Positions 13,927 to 22,791 of a stretch of DNA of 64,000 nucleotides are shown piece after piece (the stretch's first letter is position 1; every line of letters starts with the position of its first letter). Source of the DNA: JBJXHN01 sp046233135 (GTDB taxonomy: Bacteria > Pseudomonadota > Alphaproteobacteria > Rhodospirillales > Rhodospirillaceae); assembly GCA_046233135.1 (NCBI GenBank), contig JBJXHN010000003.1, positions 310,001-374,000 on the forward strand. Direction: 5' to 3'. A program made the translations under genes and the position numbers. The notes under the pieces are model-generated. The model was not told where the DNA came from and searched no databases. It saw nothing but the letters and a program-made list of their open reading frames with translations.

Positions 13927-16050
13927 TCAGCGGTCGATCAACCCGGCCAGACCACCACGCAGGCTGGCCGCTTCCGCCTCGACCTGCAGCGCCAATGTCT
14001 GCGTCGGGCGAGAGGACAGCGTGCGCTCCGCTGCCTCTTCCGCCGTCTCGCCGGCCCGCAAGGGCGGGGGCTTGCGGCCCTGGGCCGTACGGCAGGGGGC
14101 GGGATCGGGGGCCTCGGCATCCAGCAGGCTGGCGGCGATGGCATCCAGCGCCAGGGTCGCCCCCGGAGTCCCCGGGGCATTCTCCGTCGCCGTGCGTTCC
14201 GGCTCTGCCGGCCCCAGGGCGGTCACCGCGTTTACCGTAACCCGGGGGTCGGCCAAGCGGCCGTGCAGCCGGGTCAGCCGGCTCGGCAAGTCCATCAGAT
14301 CTTCCCGGGCACCGGGCAGGATTCCCACGTCCACCCGGCCGCCGCCCAGCGATACCGAGCCGGTGGTGGCGATGGCCAGCCGTTCGGTTTCCAGAGCCAG
14401 GCCGCGATCCCACAGCACCACCCCGTCCTTGGCCCGCAGGTTGGCCACCACACAGCGCAAACGGGACTGGTCCACCTCGTCGGCCAGCGGGTCCACACCG
14501 CGGATCAGCGCATCCAGCCAGGCCGCTTCCTCCCCTGCCCGGCCCAGCTTGCCGTGGTGGAGGACACCGTCGCCCACATCCACCATCAGCCCGCCGCGCA
14601 GGGTCTTGGCCAGCGCCCGCGTATCTCCGCCGGACCCGGCCAGGGCCACGTCCAGGCGCAAGGGGCCGCCGTCAACCATATCCTCCAGCCCCACCTGATC
14701 CAGCAGCCGGCCAAGCATCAGCCCGTCCCCGACCAGCGCCAGACCATAGGACGGTGCCGCACCGGTGCCGTCGGCGATCAGAATGCCATTCAACCCGCCA
14801 CCGGCCAGATCTGCCTGGATCGGCGACAGGGCCAGCTTGCCCTGGTCCAGCAGCAGATCCGTCCGCAGCCGGTCGAAGGCCAGATCACCGGGCAGCACCA
14901 GCCGCTCGGCGTCGATGCGGATCGCCAGAGCCGGCCACAGGCCCAGCCCGTCAAGATGAAGACCGTAGGCGGGGATAATGGGCGCATCCGCATCCGTCCC
15001 TGTCCCTTGCCCCGCCCCGCCGACAGGGGCGCGGTCACGCCGCAGGGCCACAGCGGAGCGCAAATCCAGCAACGGTCCGTTCAGATGACCGCCAACGCGC
15101 AATCGGCCTCCATCCTGATCGAGAGCCAGTTGGCCCTTCAGGGTCATGGTATCCAGGCGCAGATCCATGTCATGAAAAACGATGCGGCGCCCGTCCTGAA
15201 GGATGCGGGCACGCAACTCGAACGGCACGGCACCGAAGGGTGCCCCGGCCAGGCTCGCCAAGCTCTCGGTGGTCGCCGTCAGCGACCCGGACAGCCCCTC
15301 GAAGGCCAGGGGACGGGTCAGCCTGCTGTCCATCGCGAAAGCCAGCGATCCCAGCCGCCCCTGAGCGGTCAGCGGCCAGCCGGCGCCATTGGCCAGGAAA
15401 CGGGCCACCGAGCCCACCGTCCCCGTCGCCTCCAGCGGCTGATCCCCCCAGCGTCCGAGCAGGCGATAGCTCAGCGCGTCAGCGGTGGTATCGGCCTCGG
15501 CCTGAAACGAGGCCATGGCCACCTCCATCTCCGCGCCCGAAGCCGGCCGCCACAGTACCCGCGCGTTGTTGAGGCGCAGGCTCCCCAGATCGAATGTCAG
15601 GATACCATCGGGTGCGGGTTCGCGGACCTCCAAGTGACCGTCTCCGGCCTCTTCGGAGACGGGCAGCACCCAGTTGCCCTTCCCGTCCCCATTGGTTTGC
15701 AGCAGCAGCCTGGGCTGTTCCAGCACCAGGCCGGTCACCTCGACGGTGCCGACGATCAGAGGAAGGATGGCTATTTCGGCGCGCAAACGCTCCGCCGTCA
15801 GAAAGGGGGCCTCGCCGGCCCAGGGCGCATTAGCCAAGGCCACGTCCCGGGCCGTCAGGGACAAGGGCCAGTCCAGCCCGATGCTCATCGGGCCGGCAAT
15901 GGTCATGGTCCGCCCCAAGGCTGCGCCCGCCGCATCGGTCAGCGCCCGCCGATATGTTTCCGCATCCAGGCGGGACAACGCCAAACCGATTCCTACGCCA
16001 AGGGCGATGACAGCCAGGACCGCCGCTTTCACCACACTGCGTAGTTTCAC
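13927..16050 (-). CDS. AsmA family protein
   Basis: 707 residues. An N-terminal membrane anchor (AAVLAVIALGVGIGLALS, about residues 9-27) is followed by the AsmA N-terminal repeat pattern (AGPMSIGLDWPLSLTARDVA, LANAPWAGEAPFLTAERLRA, EIAILPLIVGTVEVTGLVLE) and a C-terminal AsmA_2-like region (LRGGLMVDVGDGVLHHGKLG, RVDVGILPGAREDLMDLPSR). AsmA-like proteins span the periplasm and help move phospholipid or shape the outer membrane. The gene interrupts the HAD-ATP12 neighbourhood I would expect in relatives. Start ATG 16050 has a GGAGGA site upstream. Confidence 0.9.
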   Translation of the reverse strand: MKLRSVVKAAVLAVIALGVGIGLALSRLDAETYRRALTDAAGAALGRTMTIAGPMSIGLDWPLSLTARDVALANAPWAGEAPFLTAERLRAEIAILPLIVGTVEVTGLVLEQPRLLLQTNGDGKGNWVLPVSEEAGDGHLEVREPAPDGILTFDLGSLRLNNARVLWRPASGAEMEVAMASFQAEADTTADALSYRLLGRWGDQPLEATGTVGSVARFLANGAGWPLTAQGRLGSLAFAMDSRLTRPLAFEGLSGSLTATTESLASLAGAPFGAVPFELRARILQDGRRIVFHDMDLRLDTMTLKGQLALDQDGGRLRVGGHLNGPLLDLRSAVALRRDRAPVGGAGQGTGTDADAPIIPAYGLHLDGLGLWPALAIRIDAERLVLPGDLAFDRLRTDLLLDQGKLALSPIQADLAGGGLNGILIADGTGAAPSYGLALVGDGLMLGRLLDQVGLEDMVDGGPLRLDVALAGSGGDTRALAKTLRGGLMVDVGDGVLHHGKLGRAGEEAAWLDALIRGVDPLADEVDQSRLRCVVANLRAKDGVVLWDRGLALETERLAIATTGSVSLGGGRVDVGILPGAREDLMDLPSRLTRLHGRLADPRVTVNAVTALGPAEPERTATENAPGTPGATLALDAIAASLLDAEAPDPAPCRTAQGRKPPPLRAGETAEEAAERTLSSRPTQTLALQVEAEAASLRGGLAGLIDR

Positions 16051-16097
16051 ACCGGATCCTCCTTCTTCCTGCCCCTGTCCCCCTTCGCGAAAGGGCC

Positions 16098-16802
16098 TTA
16101 CCCTTCCGGCCTCCAGGCGGCTTCGGCGGCCGCGACCACGGCGGGGAAGTCCGCCGCCACCACCCTGGCACCGGCAGCCATCAGGTCACCCGGTGCGTGG
16201 TAGCCCCAGACGACACCAATTCCCGCAGCGCCGGCCCGCACGGCCATGGTCATGTCGTACGAGGTATCGCCGATCATCACCGTCTGGTCCGGCTGGCATC
16301 CCGTCTCGGCCATGGCCCGCCGGATCATGGTGGGGTCGGGTTTCCCCGGCCCGTCATCGGCGGTCTGGATAGTCAGGAAACGCCCCGCCAGCCCGTGCCG
16401 TTCCAAAAAAGACTCGACTCCCCGTCGGGATTTTCCTGTTGCGATTCCCAGCAGAACACCGGCCTTGTCCAGGGTGGCGATAGCTTCCAGGGCGCCGGGG
16501 AACAGGGCTTCGGCGAAATCCGGGCGGGCGCGGCGGGTGACGAAGGCGTTCTTGTAGGCCTCGGCCACCCGGGCAATGCGGTCCTCGTCATGGCCGGGCA
16601 TCAGGGTGGCCACCGCTTCGACCAGCGACAGGCCGATAATGCTGCGCACCGCCGGCGGATCCGGCCGCTCCAGACCATCGGAATCGAACGCGTCATGCAT
16701 CGCTGCAACGATGTTGTGCTGGCTATCCACCAGCGTGCCATCCACGTCGAATATCGCGAGCCGCAGAGAATCGTCTAACGTCACAGATTTGGAAGAGGTC
16801 AT
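16098..16802 (-). CDS. HAD-superfamily phosphatase (phosphoglycolate phosphatase-like)
   Basis: 234 residues. All four HAD motifs are present: FDVDGTLVDSQHN (nucleophile and acid aspartates), LGIATGKSRRG, KPDPTMIRRA and IGDTSYDMTMA. The alpha-helical cap between motifs I and II places it in subfamily IA. The substrate cannot be read from sequence; phosphoglycolate is one family option. It lies 100 bases downstream of rluC on the same strand. The stretch between them can form a GC-rich hairpin with a T-run. Confidence 0.92.
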   Translation of the reverse strand: MTSSKSVTLDDSLRLAIFDVDGTLVDSQHNIVAAMHDAFDSDGLERPDPPAVRSIIGLSLVEAVATLMPGHDEDRIARVAEAYKNAFVTRRARPDFAEALFPGALEAIATLDKAGVLLGIATGKSRRGVESFLERHGLAGRFLTIQTADDGPGKPDPTMIRRAMAETGCQPDQTVMIGDTSYDMTMAVRAGAAGIGVVWGYHAPGDLMAAGARVVAADFPAVVAAAEAAWRPEG

Positions 16803-16854
16803 GGGCGGAGAAGGGTCCGGGCGACGGTGGGGGACGAGCGGCAGGAGGCCGAAA

Positions 16855-16902
16855 AGACCCCCCGGGGGAACGGGGGCACCATGCCCCCCCGGGGGGCTCG
16901 GG
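16855..16902 (-). terminator. GC-rich hairpin after rluC
   Basis: CCCCCGGGGG-type self-complementary blocks at both ends of the segment pair with each other, and the minus-strand transcript then reads TCTTTT. It lies directly after the rluC stop, so it probably ends or attenuates transcription into the HAD gene. Confidence 0.5.
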
Positions 16903-17913
16903 TCAATCGTCCTCCCAGCCGGCGAAGGGATCGGGGGCTTCGCGCTGCACGAAGCCCATCAACTTCAGGGTATCGGCGATATGTTTCGGCACCGGAGCCA
17001 CAACCTCCAGAATGCCTCCGTTGGGGTGGGGGATCTTCAACCCCCGGGCATGCAAATGCAGCTTGCGCGACAGGCCGGGCATGTCGACGAACGCATCCTG
17101 CCCCCCGTACTTGCCGTCGCCAAGAATCGGCGTGCCCATGGCCAGGCAATGGACACGCAGCTGGTGGGTGCGGCCGGTGCGCGGGCGCAGCTCCACCCAG
17201 GCGCACGTCTTGCTGGCCCGGTCGAGCATGCGGAAGTCGGTGACCGCCGGCTTGCCCGTTTCCTCGTTGATTTCCATCCGCTCGCCACCGGCGCCCGGGG
17301 CCTTGTCGATGGCGCCCCGAATGGTGCCTGCGGCCAGCGGCGGAGATCCGGTCACGATCGCCCAATAGATCTTCTGCGTCTGGCGGGAGCGGAAGGCCGC
17401 CGTCAGGTGCCGGGCCGCCGCCGTCGTGCGCGCCAGGACCAGGATCCCGCTCGTATCCTTGTCCAGCCGGTGGACCAGCTTGGGCCGGATGCCGTTGCGG
17501 GTGAACTGGTCGAGCATGGCATCCACATGGGTGGTTGTCTTGGTGCCCCCCTGCACCGCGAGCCCCGGCGCCTTGTTCAGGACGATCACGTGGTCGTCCT
17601 GCAGCAGCACGGAGTTTTCGAGCGCCTGACGCTCGTCCGGAGTCCCCACCACCTTGGGCTGGGCGGCCGCTTTGGGCCGCTCGGGCGGTAGCTCGCCGGA
17701 CGTCACCTCTTCCCCCAGGGGCGGAATGCGGACTTCCTGGCCGGTTTCAAGGCGCTGGTTGGCCTTGGCCCGCTTTCCGTCAACGCGGATCTGACCGGTG
17801 CGCAACAATTTCTCCAGCCGGCCATGGCCCAGCGCCGGATACCGCTTCTTGAACCAGCGGTCCAGGCGCTGTTCGCCTTCTTCCTCGCTGACCGTCACCA
17901 CTTCCACACCCAT
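16903..17913 (-). CDS. rluC: RluA/RluC-family 23S rRNA pseudouridine synthase
   Basis: 336 residues from ATG 17913, with an AAAGGA ribosome site. An N-terminal S4 RNA-binding domain (RLDRWFKKRYPALGHGRLEK, RTGQIRVDGKRAKANQRLE) is followed by the catalytic domain with HRLDKDTSGILVLARTTAAA, which contains the essential aspartate, and by RTGRTHQLRVHCLAMGTPI. This architecture is that of RluC/RluD, which modify uridines of 23S rRNA; the exact target site is uncertain. The frame stays open upstream through a dispersed repeat, so longer predicted starts should be ignored. Confidence 0.92.
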   Translation of the reverse strand: MGVEVVTVSEEEGEQRLDRWFKKRYPALGHGRLEKLLRTGQIRVDGKRAKANQRLETGQEVRIPPLGEEVTSGELPPERPKAAAQPKVVGTPDERQALENSVLLQDDHVIVLNKAPGLAVQGGTKTTTHVDAMLDQFTRNGIRPKLVHRLDKDTSGILVLARTTAAARHLTAAFRSRQTQKIYWAIVTGSPPLAAGTIRGAIDKAPGAGGERMEINEETGKPAVTDFRMLDRASKTCAWVELRPRTGRTHQLRVHCLAMGTPILGDGKYGGQDAFVDMPGLSRKLHLHARGLKIPHPNGGILEVVAPVPKHIADTLKLMGFVQREAPDPFAGWEDD

Positions 17914-17960
17914 GCGGGGAATCCTTTTTGTCTGTACCACACGACGGCAAGCCGCCGTTT

Positions 17961-18020
17961 GTATTGCGTTCGCCACGCAGGCTTTTACGCGCATTCGCGC
18001 GGCGGCCGCTTGGCCTTGCC
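17961..18020 (-). repeat. Dispersed 60-bp repeat, copy A
   Basis: Read on the minus strand, this block begins GGCAAGGCCAAGCGGCCGCC and ends GCGTGGCGAACGCAATAC. A second copy, on the plus strand at 20431-20492, differs by a few substitutions and a 2-base indel. It contains GCGTAAAAGCCTGCGTGGC, identical in both copies. It sits between crcB and rluC and is not part of a recognised gene. Confidence 0.75.
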
Positions 18021-18049
18021 AGCCTGCACGCAGGCCGGGTGGTTTGTCT

Positions 18050-18436
18050 TTACCCCAGAACCATCCGCCCGGCGTACAATCCGCCGACCAGGGCCATCAC
18101 CCCCAACACCACACTGACCAGCAGATATCCTGCGGCCGGGCCATATGCCCCGCGCTGGATCAGGGTCACCACGTCCAGCGAGAACGTCGAGAACGTGGTG
18201 AAGCCCCCGAGCACACCGACCACCAGCATCGCCCTCATCTCCGGCGTGGGGCTCCAGCGCTGGGCCAGGATCTCGATCAGCAGGCCCATGACGAAGCTGC
18301 CCACCAGGTTCACCACCACCGTCCCGGCAGGGAAGCCGTGACCCACCAGGCGAGTCACCTGGGTGACCACCATATAGCGCCCCACGGATCCCGCCGCGCC
18401 CCCGAAAGCGACAGCCAGCAGCATGTTCAGCGTCAT
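18050..18436 (-). CDS. crcB: Fluoride channel CrcB/Fluc
   Basis: 128 residues with four membrane helices. The family motifs GGAAGSVGRYMV, GTVVVNLVGSFVMG (conserved asparagine) and GVLGGFTTFSTFSLDVV (the phenylalanine box and Na+-site threonine/serine) are present. Dual-topology Fluc dimers export fluoride. The start lies 4 bases after the rarA stop, so it is translated from the rarA transcript. No fluoride riboswitch is visible because no leader separates the two genes. Confidence 0.96.
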   Translation of the reverse strand: MTLNMLLAVAFGGAAGSVGRYMVVTQVTRLVGHGFPAGTVVVNLVGSFVMGLLIEILAQRWSPTPEMRAMLVVGVLGGFTTFSTFSLDVVTLIQRGAYGPAAGYLLVSVVLGVMALVGGLYAGRMVLG

Positions 18437-18440
18437 TTCG

Positions 18441-19823
18441 TTAGTCCTTTCCAGCAGGGTCGGTCCACCCCGGCGTTGCCACCGGATCGACGCCCTCCCC
18501 TCGGCTCTTCTTTTCTTCTTCCGCCACCTCGGCCATCCGCTCCCGGCGCAGGCGGTCCCACCAGGCCAGCCGCTTTTTCACCTCGCGCTCGAACCCCCGT
18601 TCAACCGGTTCGTAAAACCGTTCCCGGGGCATCTCGTCGGGAAAGTAGTTCTGGCCGGAGAACCCGTCCCGGGCCTCGTGGTCGTAGGCATACCCCTTTC
18701 CGTACCCCAGGTCCTTCATCATCCGCGTCGGCGCATTGAGGATATGCATCGGCGGCATCAGCGATCCGGTCTTCCTGGCGGTTCGTCGCGACTGGTTATA
18801 GGCCTTATAGGCCGCATTGGATTTCGGCGCCGTTCCCAGATAGATCACCAGATTGGCCATGGCCAGCTCCCCTTCCGGCGATCCCAGCCGGTCGTAGGCA
18901 TCCCAGGCGGCGACGGCGTGGCGCAGGGCGTCCGGGTCGGCCAGGCCGATGTCTTCTACCGCGAAGCGGGTCAGCCTGCGCAACAGATAGGCCGGATCCT
19001 CTCCGCCGTCGAGCATCCGCGCCATCCAATACAGCGCCGCATCCGTATCCGATCCCCGCAGACTCTTGTGCAAGGCGCTAATAAGATTGTAGTGGCCCTC
19101 GCGGTCCTTGTCATAGACGGGCGCCCGCCGATGCACCACCTCGGCCAGGGCCTGGGGGTTCAGGGGCGGGATATCCGCCGGCAGGGCGAACAGCTCCTCG
19201 GCCACGTTCAGCAGATAGCGGCCGTCCCCGTCGGCGATGGCCCGCAAGGCGCCCCGGGCGGCTTCGTCCACCGGCAGGGTGCGGCCCACCTCCTGCTCCG
19301 CCCGGGCCAGCAGGGTTTCCAGTGCGCCATCATCCAGACGGTGCAGCACCTGCACCTGACAGCGCGACAGCAGCGCGGCGTTCAATTCAAACGAGGGGTT
19401 TTCCGTGGTCGCCCCGACCAGGATCACCGTCCCGTCCTCGACAAAGGGCAGAAAACCGTCTTGCTGAGCGCGGTTGAAGCGGTGGATCTCGTCCATGAAC
19501 AGCAAGGTCCCCTGCCCCGCCCGCCGCCGGTCCTTGGCTGCGGCGAATACCTTGCGCAAGTCCGCCACGCCGGAGAACACCGCCGATAGCGGCTCGAAGT
19601 ACAGGGACGTCCGGTCGGCCAGCAGGCGTGCCACCGTGGTCTTGCCGCAGCCCGGCGGCCCCCACAAAATCACCGACGCCAGACGCCCGGCCCGCACCAT
19701 GCGTCCCAACGGACCGTCCGGTCCCACCACATGGCCCTGGCCGACCACCTCTTCCAGGGTGCGCGGCCGCAACCGGTCCGCTAAGGGCCTGGGGGCCTGT
19801 TCTTCGAATAGGGAGTCCGCCAT
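18441..19823 (-). CDS. rarA: Replication-associated recombination protein A (RarA/MgsA ATPase)
   Basis: 460 residues. An AAA+ ATPase related to clamp-loader subunits, acting at stalled forks. The motifs are Walker A GPPGCGKTTVARLLA, Walker B TLLFMDEIHRFN, sensor region ILVGATTENPSFELN, and the C-terminal tetramerisation domain including HYNLISALHKSLRGSDTDAA and LGTAPKSNAAYKAYNQ. The N-terminus carries the conserved PLADRLRPRTLEEVVGQGH. It forms an operon with crcB. Confidence 0.96.
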   Translation of the reverse strand: MADSLFEEQAPRPLADRLRPRTLEEVVGQGHVVGPDGPLGRMVRAGRLASVILWGPPGCGKTTVARLLADRTSLYFEPLSAVFSGVADLRKVFAAAKDRRRAGQGTLLFMDEIHRFNRAQQDGFLPFVEDGTVILVGATTENPSFELNAALLSRCQVQVLHRLDDGALETLLARAEQEVGRTLPVDEAARGALRAIADGDGRYLLNVAEELFALPADIPPLNPQALAEVVHRRAPVYDKDREGHYNLISALHKSLRGSDTDAALYWMARMLDGGEDPAYLLRRLTRFAVEDIGLADPDALRHAVAAWDAYDRLGSPEGELAMANLVIYLGTAPKSNAAYKAYNQSRRTARKTGSLMPPMHILNAPTRMMKDLGYGKGYAYDHEARDGFSGQNYFPDEMPRERFYEPVERGFEREVKKRLAWWDRLRRERMAEVAEEEKKSRGEGVDPVATPGWTDPAGKD

Positions 19824-20032
19824 TCTTCGATCCCGTCTCGAGTCGCCCTAGTCGCGTCCTGCCGGCGGCGCCCTATCCGAAAGGCGCAGCCACCGCCCGC
19901 CGGAGTGGCACCCCCGCCGCTTTGCACCGCAACAAACGCTGAAAGCCGCAGCTGCCGCCGAGTCCGGGGTTTTGCGCGACTCCACCAGCCGGCGAAACGG
20001 TGCACAGGGGAACGCCCCCACGCAAGCAGTGT

Positions 20033-20060
20033 TTGACAGGACGGCCATGCCCCCTATCCT
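20033..20060 (+). promoter_or_regulatory. Sigma70-type promoter of the small secreted peptide gene
   Basis: TTGACA at 20033-20038, a 16-base spacer, and TATCCT at 20055-20060. It is 34 bases upstream of the ATG of the 57-residue ORF. Confidence 0.6.
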
Positions 20061-20093
20061 TTGGCTGATCAATCGGCATCAGGAGAGTCCGCC

Positions 20094-20267
20094 ATGCGTC
20101 CCCTCGCTGCGTTGACATTCAGCATCGCCTGCCTCGCCGGATCGGCCGCGATGGCCTGTGAAGGCTACACGTCTGCCGATGCCCGCAAAACCACCACCAT
20201 TCAGACCGCCGATGGCAGCACTGCCACGGTGGTGCAAACGCCGGCCCCCACCCAGTCCACCAACTGA
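20094..20267 (+). CDS. Small secreted protein of unknown function
   Basis: 57 residues from ATG 20094, with AGGAG 9 bases upstream. The N-terminus MRPLAALTFSIACLAGSAAM is a signal peptide with likely cleavage after AMA-22. The mature part has about 35 residues, starts with a single cysteine (CEGYTSADARK), and is rich in threonine and glutamine (TIQTADGSTATVVQTPAPTQ). The cysteine right after the cleavage site could make it a lipoprotein, but the lipobox is not canonical. A good promoter and a terminator flank it, so it looks like a real monocistronic gene. No family is recognised. Confidence 0.65.
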   Translation: MRPLAALTFSIACLAGSAAMACEGYTSADARKTTTIQTADGSTATVVQTPAPTQSTN

Positions 20268-20343
20268 CCCCGGGGTCCGTCGCGCCGCACCGCCAGGGGT
20301 GCGGTCCGGATCTCCGCTGGAAACTTGGTGGCGGCCAGCCCAC

Positions 20344-20383
20344 AGAAGGGCGCTTTTCCGCAAGGGAGAGGCGCCCTTCTTTT
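20344..20383 (+). terminator. Terminator after the small secreted protein gene
   Basis: Perfect 10-bp stem AGAAGGGCGC/GCGCCCTTCT followed by TTT. It ends the monocistronic transcript from the 20033 promoter. Confidence 0.8.
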
Positions 20384-20430
20384 ATGGGCAGCGGCAACCG
20401 ACCGACGATGAGCGCAGCTCATCGAAGGGA

Positions 20431-20492
20431 GGCAAGGCCAAGAGGCCGCCGCGGCTTATGGCGCGTAAAAGCCTGCGTGGCAAACGCAGTAC
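20431..20492 (+). repeat. Dispersed repeat, copy B, with adjacent hairpin
   Basis: The plus-strand partner of the minus-strand copy at 17961-18020. It is preceded by a perfect 8-bp hairpin, CGATGAGC/GCTCATCG (20406-20424), that copy A lacks. The rest of the gap 20268-20602 holds the terminator above and a hairpin serving rplQ; no gene is supported there. Confidence 0.75.
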
Positions 20493-20535
20493 GATTTGCA
20501 AAGCTAATCGGCACAAAATCACACCTCAAAGGAAA

Positions 20536-20564
20536 CGGGGCGCGTCCCTTATGGGAGCGCCCCG
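20536..20564 (-). terminator. Candidate terminator at the end of the ribosomal protein cluster
   Basis: Perfect 8-bp stem CGGGGCGC/GCGCCCCG with further pairing of GTCCC/GGGA inside, 39 bases after the rplQ stop. On the minus strand it is followed by a T-containing stretch (TTTCCTTT) rather than a pure T-run. Confidence 0.6.
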
Positions 20565-20602
20565 AACCTCTCGGTCAGCCTGCACGCGGTGAGCGCGGCG
20601 GC

Positions 20603-21022
20603 TTATTCTTCGCCGTCGTCATTCTGCTCGGCGGTGGGGCCGCTGTCGGTGCCTTTGGCGTCCGGATCGCGGTCAACCAGCTCGATGACGGCCATCGGGG
20701 CCGCATCGCCGTAGCGGAAGCCAGCCTTCAGGATGCGGGTGTACCCACCGGACCGGCTCTCATAGCGCTCGGCCAGGGTCGAGAACAGCTTGGCCACCAT
20801 GGCGTCATCGCGCAGGATGGAGAACGCGCGGCGACGGTTGGCCAAGCCACCCTTCTTGCCCAGGGTGATCAGCTTTTCGGCGATCGGGCGCAGGTCCTTC
20901 GCCTTCGGAAGGGTGGTCTTGATCTGCTCGTGCTTGATCAGCGACGACACCATGTTCGCGAACATCGCCTTGCGGTGGCTGCTGGTACGGTTCAGCTTGC
21001 GGCCGGACATTCCGTGGCGCAT
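20603..21022 (-). CDS. rplQ: 50S ribosomal protein L17
   Basis: 139 residues. It begins MRHGMSGRKLNRTSSHRKAM as expected for L17, with NMVSSLIKHEQIKTTLPKAK and RRRAFSILRDDAMVAKLF following. L17 sits near the tunnel exit of the large subunit. The C-terminus carries an acidic tail (DAKGTDSGPTAEQNDDGEE), common in alphaproteobacteria. It is the last gene of the alpha operon, 194 bases after rpoA. That gap holds an 8-bp hairpin (GGCCCGCA/TGCGGGCC). Confidence 0.98.
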   Translation of the reverse strand: MRHGMSGRKLNRTSSHRKAMFANMVSSLIKHEQIKTTLPKAKDLRPIAEKLITLGKKGGLANRRRAFSILRDDAMVAKLFSTLAERYESRSGGYTRILKAGFRYGDAAPMAVIELVDRDPDAKGTDSGPTAEQNDDGEE

Positions 21023-21216
21023 GGGGTGGCACTCCTTCCTATGACCTGGCCCCCTCGGGGGTCCGATTGAGGTCTCCCCGTCCCTCCCGCCGCGATCGGG
21101 GCGCTGTCGCGACCCCGCCGTTACCGGTCAAGCAGACAAGGAACGGCCCGCACCATGCGGGCCGGTTTTCCGATCCCGCCGGCCTTCCCCATCGGAGACG
21201 GCCGGCAGCCGCGGTA

Positions 21217-22239
21217 TTAGTAGGGTTCTTCGAGCTTCTTGGCCAGATCCTCGATGTTCTCGGGCGGCCAATTGGGGATATCCATACCCAGGTGCAGACC
21301 CATCTGGGCGAGGACTTCCTTGATCTCGTTGAGCGACTTGCGGCCGAAGTTCGGGGTCCGCAGCATCTCCGCCTCGGTCTTCTGAACCAGATCGCCGATG
21401 TAGATGATGTTGTCGTTCTTCAGGCAGTTCGCCGAGCGGACCGACAGTTCCAGCTCGTCGACCTTGCGCAGCAGGTTCTTGTTGAACGGCAGTTCGTCGT
21501 CCTTCTTCTCCTCCGCCACGGCGGTGGGTTCGTCGAAGTTGATGAACAGCTGCAACTGGTCCTGCAGAATGCGGGCGGCCAAGGCCACGGCATCTTCCGG
21601 CGACACGGACCCGTCGGTTTCCACGTTCATGGACAGCTTGTCATAGTCGGTGACCTGACCGACGCGGCTGTTGTCCACCTTGTAGGAAACCTTGGTCACC
21701 GGCGAGAAGATGCTGTCCACCGGGATGAAACCGATGGGGGCGTCTTCCGGGCGGTTCATGGTGGCAGGCACATAGCCCTTGCCCAGACCGACGGTCAGTT
21801 CCATGGACAGGGTGGCGCCCTCGTCCAGATGGCAGATGACCAAGTCCGGGTTCATGATCTCGACCTCCGACCCCGCATCGATCTGCGCGGCGGTCACCTC
21901 CCCCGGGCCGGTGGCCTTCAGGGTCATGCGACGCGGTCCTTCGCTGTGCATGCGCAGGGCCAGGGTCTTGATGTTGAGGATCACGTCCGTGACGTCTTCG
22001 CGGACACCGGGGATGGACGAAAACTCGTGCAACACGCCATCGATCTGAATGGCGGTCACCGCCGCACCCTGCAGGGACGACAAGAGCACCCGGCGCAGGG
22101 CATTGCCCAGCGTCATGCCGAAGCCGCGCTCCAGCGGCTCGGCGACCACCGTGGCCACCTTGTTGGATCCGCCGACCGGCTCAATCGCCAGCTTGTTCGG
22201 CTTGATCAGTTCCTGCCAATTTCTCTGGATCACGGACAT
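21217..22239 (-). CDS. rpoA: RNA polymerase alpha subunit
   Basis: 340 residues. The N-terminal assembly domain (NKVATVVAEPLERGFGMTLG, NALRRVLLSSLQGAAVTAIQ) dimerises to nucleate the enzyme. The C-terminal domain (ELSVRSANCLKNDNIIYIGD, TPNFGRKSLNEIKEVLAQMG) contacts UP elements and activators. It lies between rpsK and rplQ in the usual alpha operon order. A strong imperfect hairpin (22330-22369) lies in the rpsK-rpoA gap. Confidence 0.99.
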   Translation of the reverse strand: MSVIQRNWQELIKPNKLAIEPVGGSNKVATVVAEPLERGFGMTLGNALRRVLLSSLQGAAVTAIQIDGVLHEFSSIPGVREDVTDVILNIKTLALRMHSEGPRRMTLKATGPGEVTAAQIDAGSEVEIMNPDLVICHLDEGATLSMELTVGLGKGYVPATMNRPEDAPIGFIPVDSIFSPVTKVSYKVDNSRVGQVTDYDKLSMNVETDGSVSPEDAVALAARILQDQLQLFINFDEPTAVAEEKKDDELPFNKNLLRKVDELELSVRSANCLKNDNIIYIGDLVQKTEAEMLRTPNFGRKSLNEIKEVLAQMGLHLGMDIPNWPPENIEDLAKKLEEPY

Positions 22240-22401
22240 TGCGGGTTCCTGACACTCAGGTTCAGCTTGGCTTCCCGGCCCTGGGGGGTCCGGACGTCCG
22301 CAGTTATGCGGACCATGCGGACGGGCCAGAACCGCCAGGCCCCCTTCCTCGGAAGGGGAGCCGGCGGTTCGGAAGCGGTTCGGCGGCGCTTGACCCGGGT
22401 A

Positions 22402-22791
22402 TTACACCCGGCGACGCTTGCGCGGACGGCAGCCGTTGTGCGGAATGGGGGTAACGTCTTTGATCGCGGTGACCTGGAAACCCACGGACTGCAGCGCGCG
22501 CAGGGCGGATTCACGCCCCGACCCGGGACCCTTCACCATGACTTCCAGGGTCTTCATGCCATGTTCCTGGGCCTTGCGGCCGGCATCCTCGGCAGCCACC
22601 TGGGCAGCATAGGGGGTGGACTTCCGGGACCCCTTGAACCCCTGGGCACCGGCGGAGGACCAGGAAATCGCGTTCCCCTGGACGTCGGTGATGGTGATCT
22701 TGGTGTTGTTGAACGTGGCGCTCACATGGGCGATGCCCGAGGAGATATTCTTGCGCTCACGCCGACGCATTCTTTGAGCTGGTTTGGCCAT
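22402..22791 (-). CDS. rpsK: 30S ribosomal protein S11
   Basis: 129 residues, the standard length. Landmarks are GIAHVSATFNNTKITITDVQ, SRKSTPYAAQVAAEDAGRKA and the basic C-terminus IPHNGCRPRKRRRV. It forms part of the platform of the small subunit with S6 and S18. Its start follows rpsM by 106 bases. Confidence 0.99.
   Translation of the reverse strand: MAKPAQRMRRRERKNISSGIAHVSATFNNTKITITDVQGNAISWSSAGAQGFKGSRKSTPYAAQVAAEDAGRKAQEHGMKTLEVMVKGPGSGRESALRALQSVGFQVTAIKDVTPIPHNGCRPRKRRRV

Noticed and set aside
16903..17994. A longer rluC start at about 17994
   Set aside because: The extra codons come from the dispersed repeat, while ATG 17913 has a good ribosome site and fits the family.
18437..18440. 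A fluoride riboswitch before crcB
   Set aside because: Only four bases separate the rarA stop from the crcB start, which leaves no space for one.
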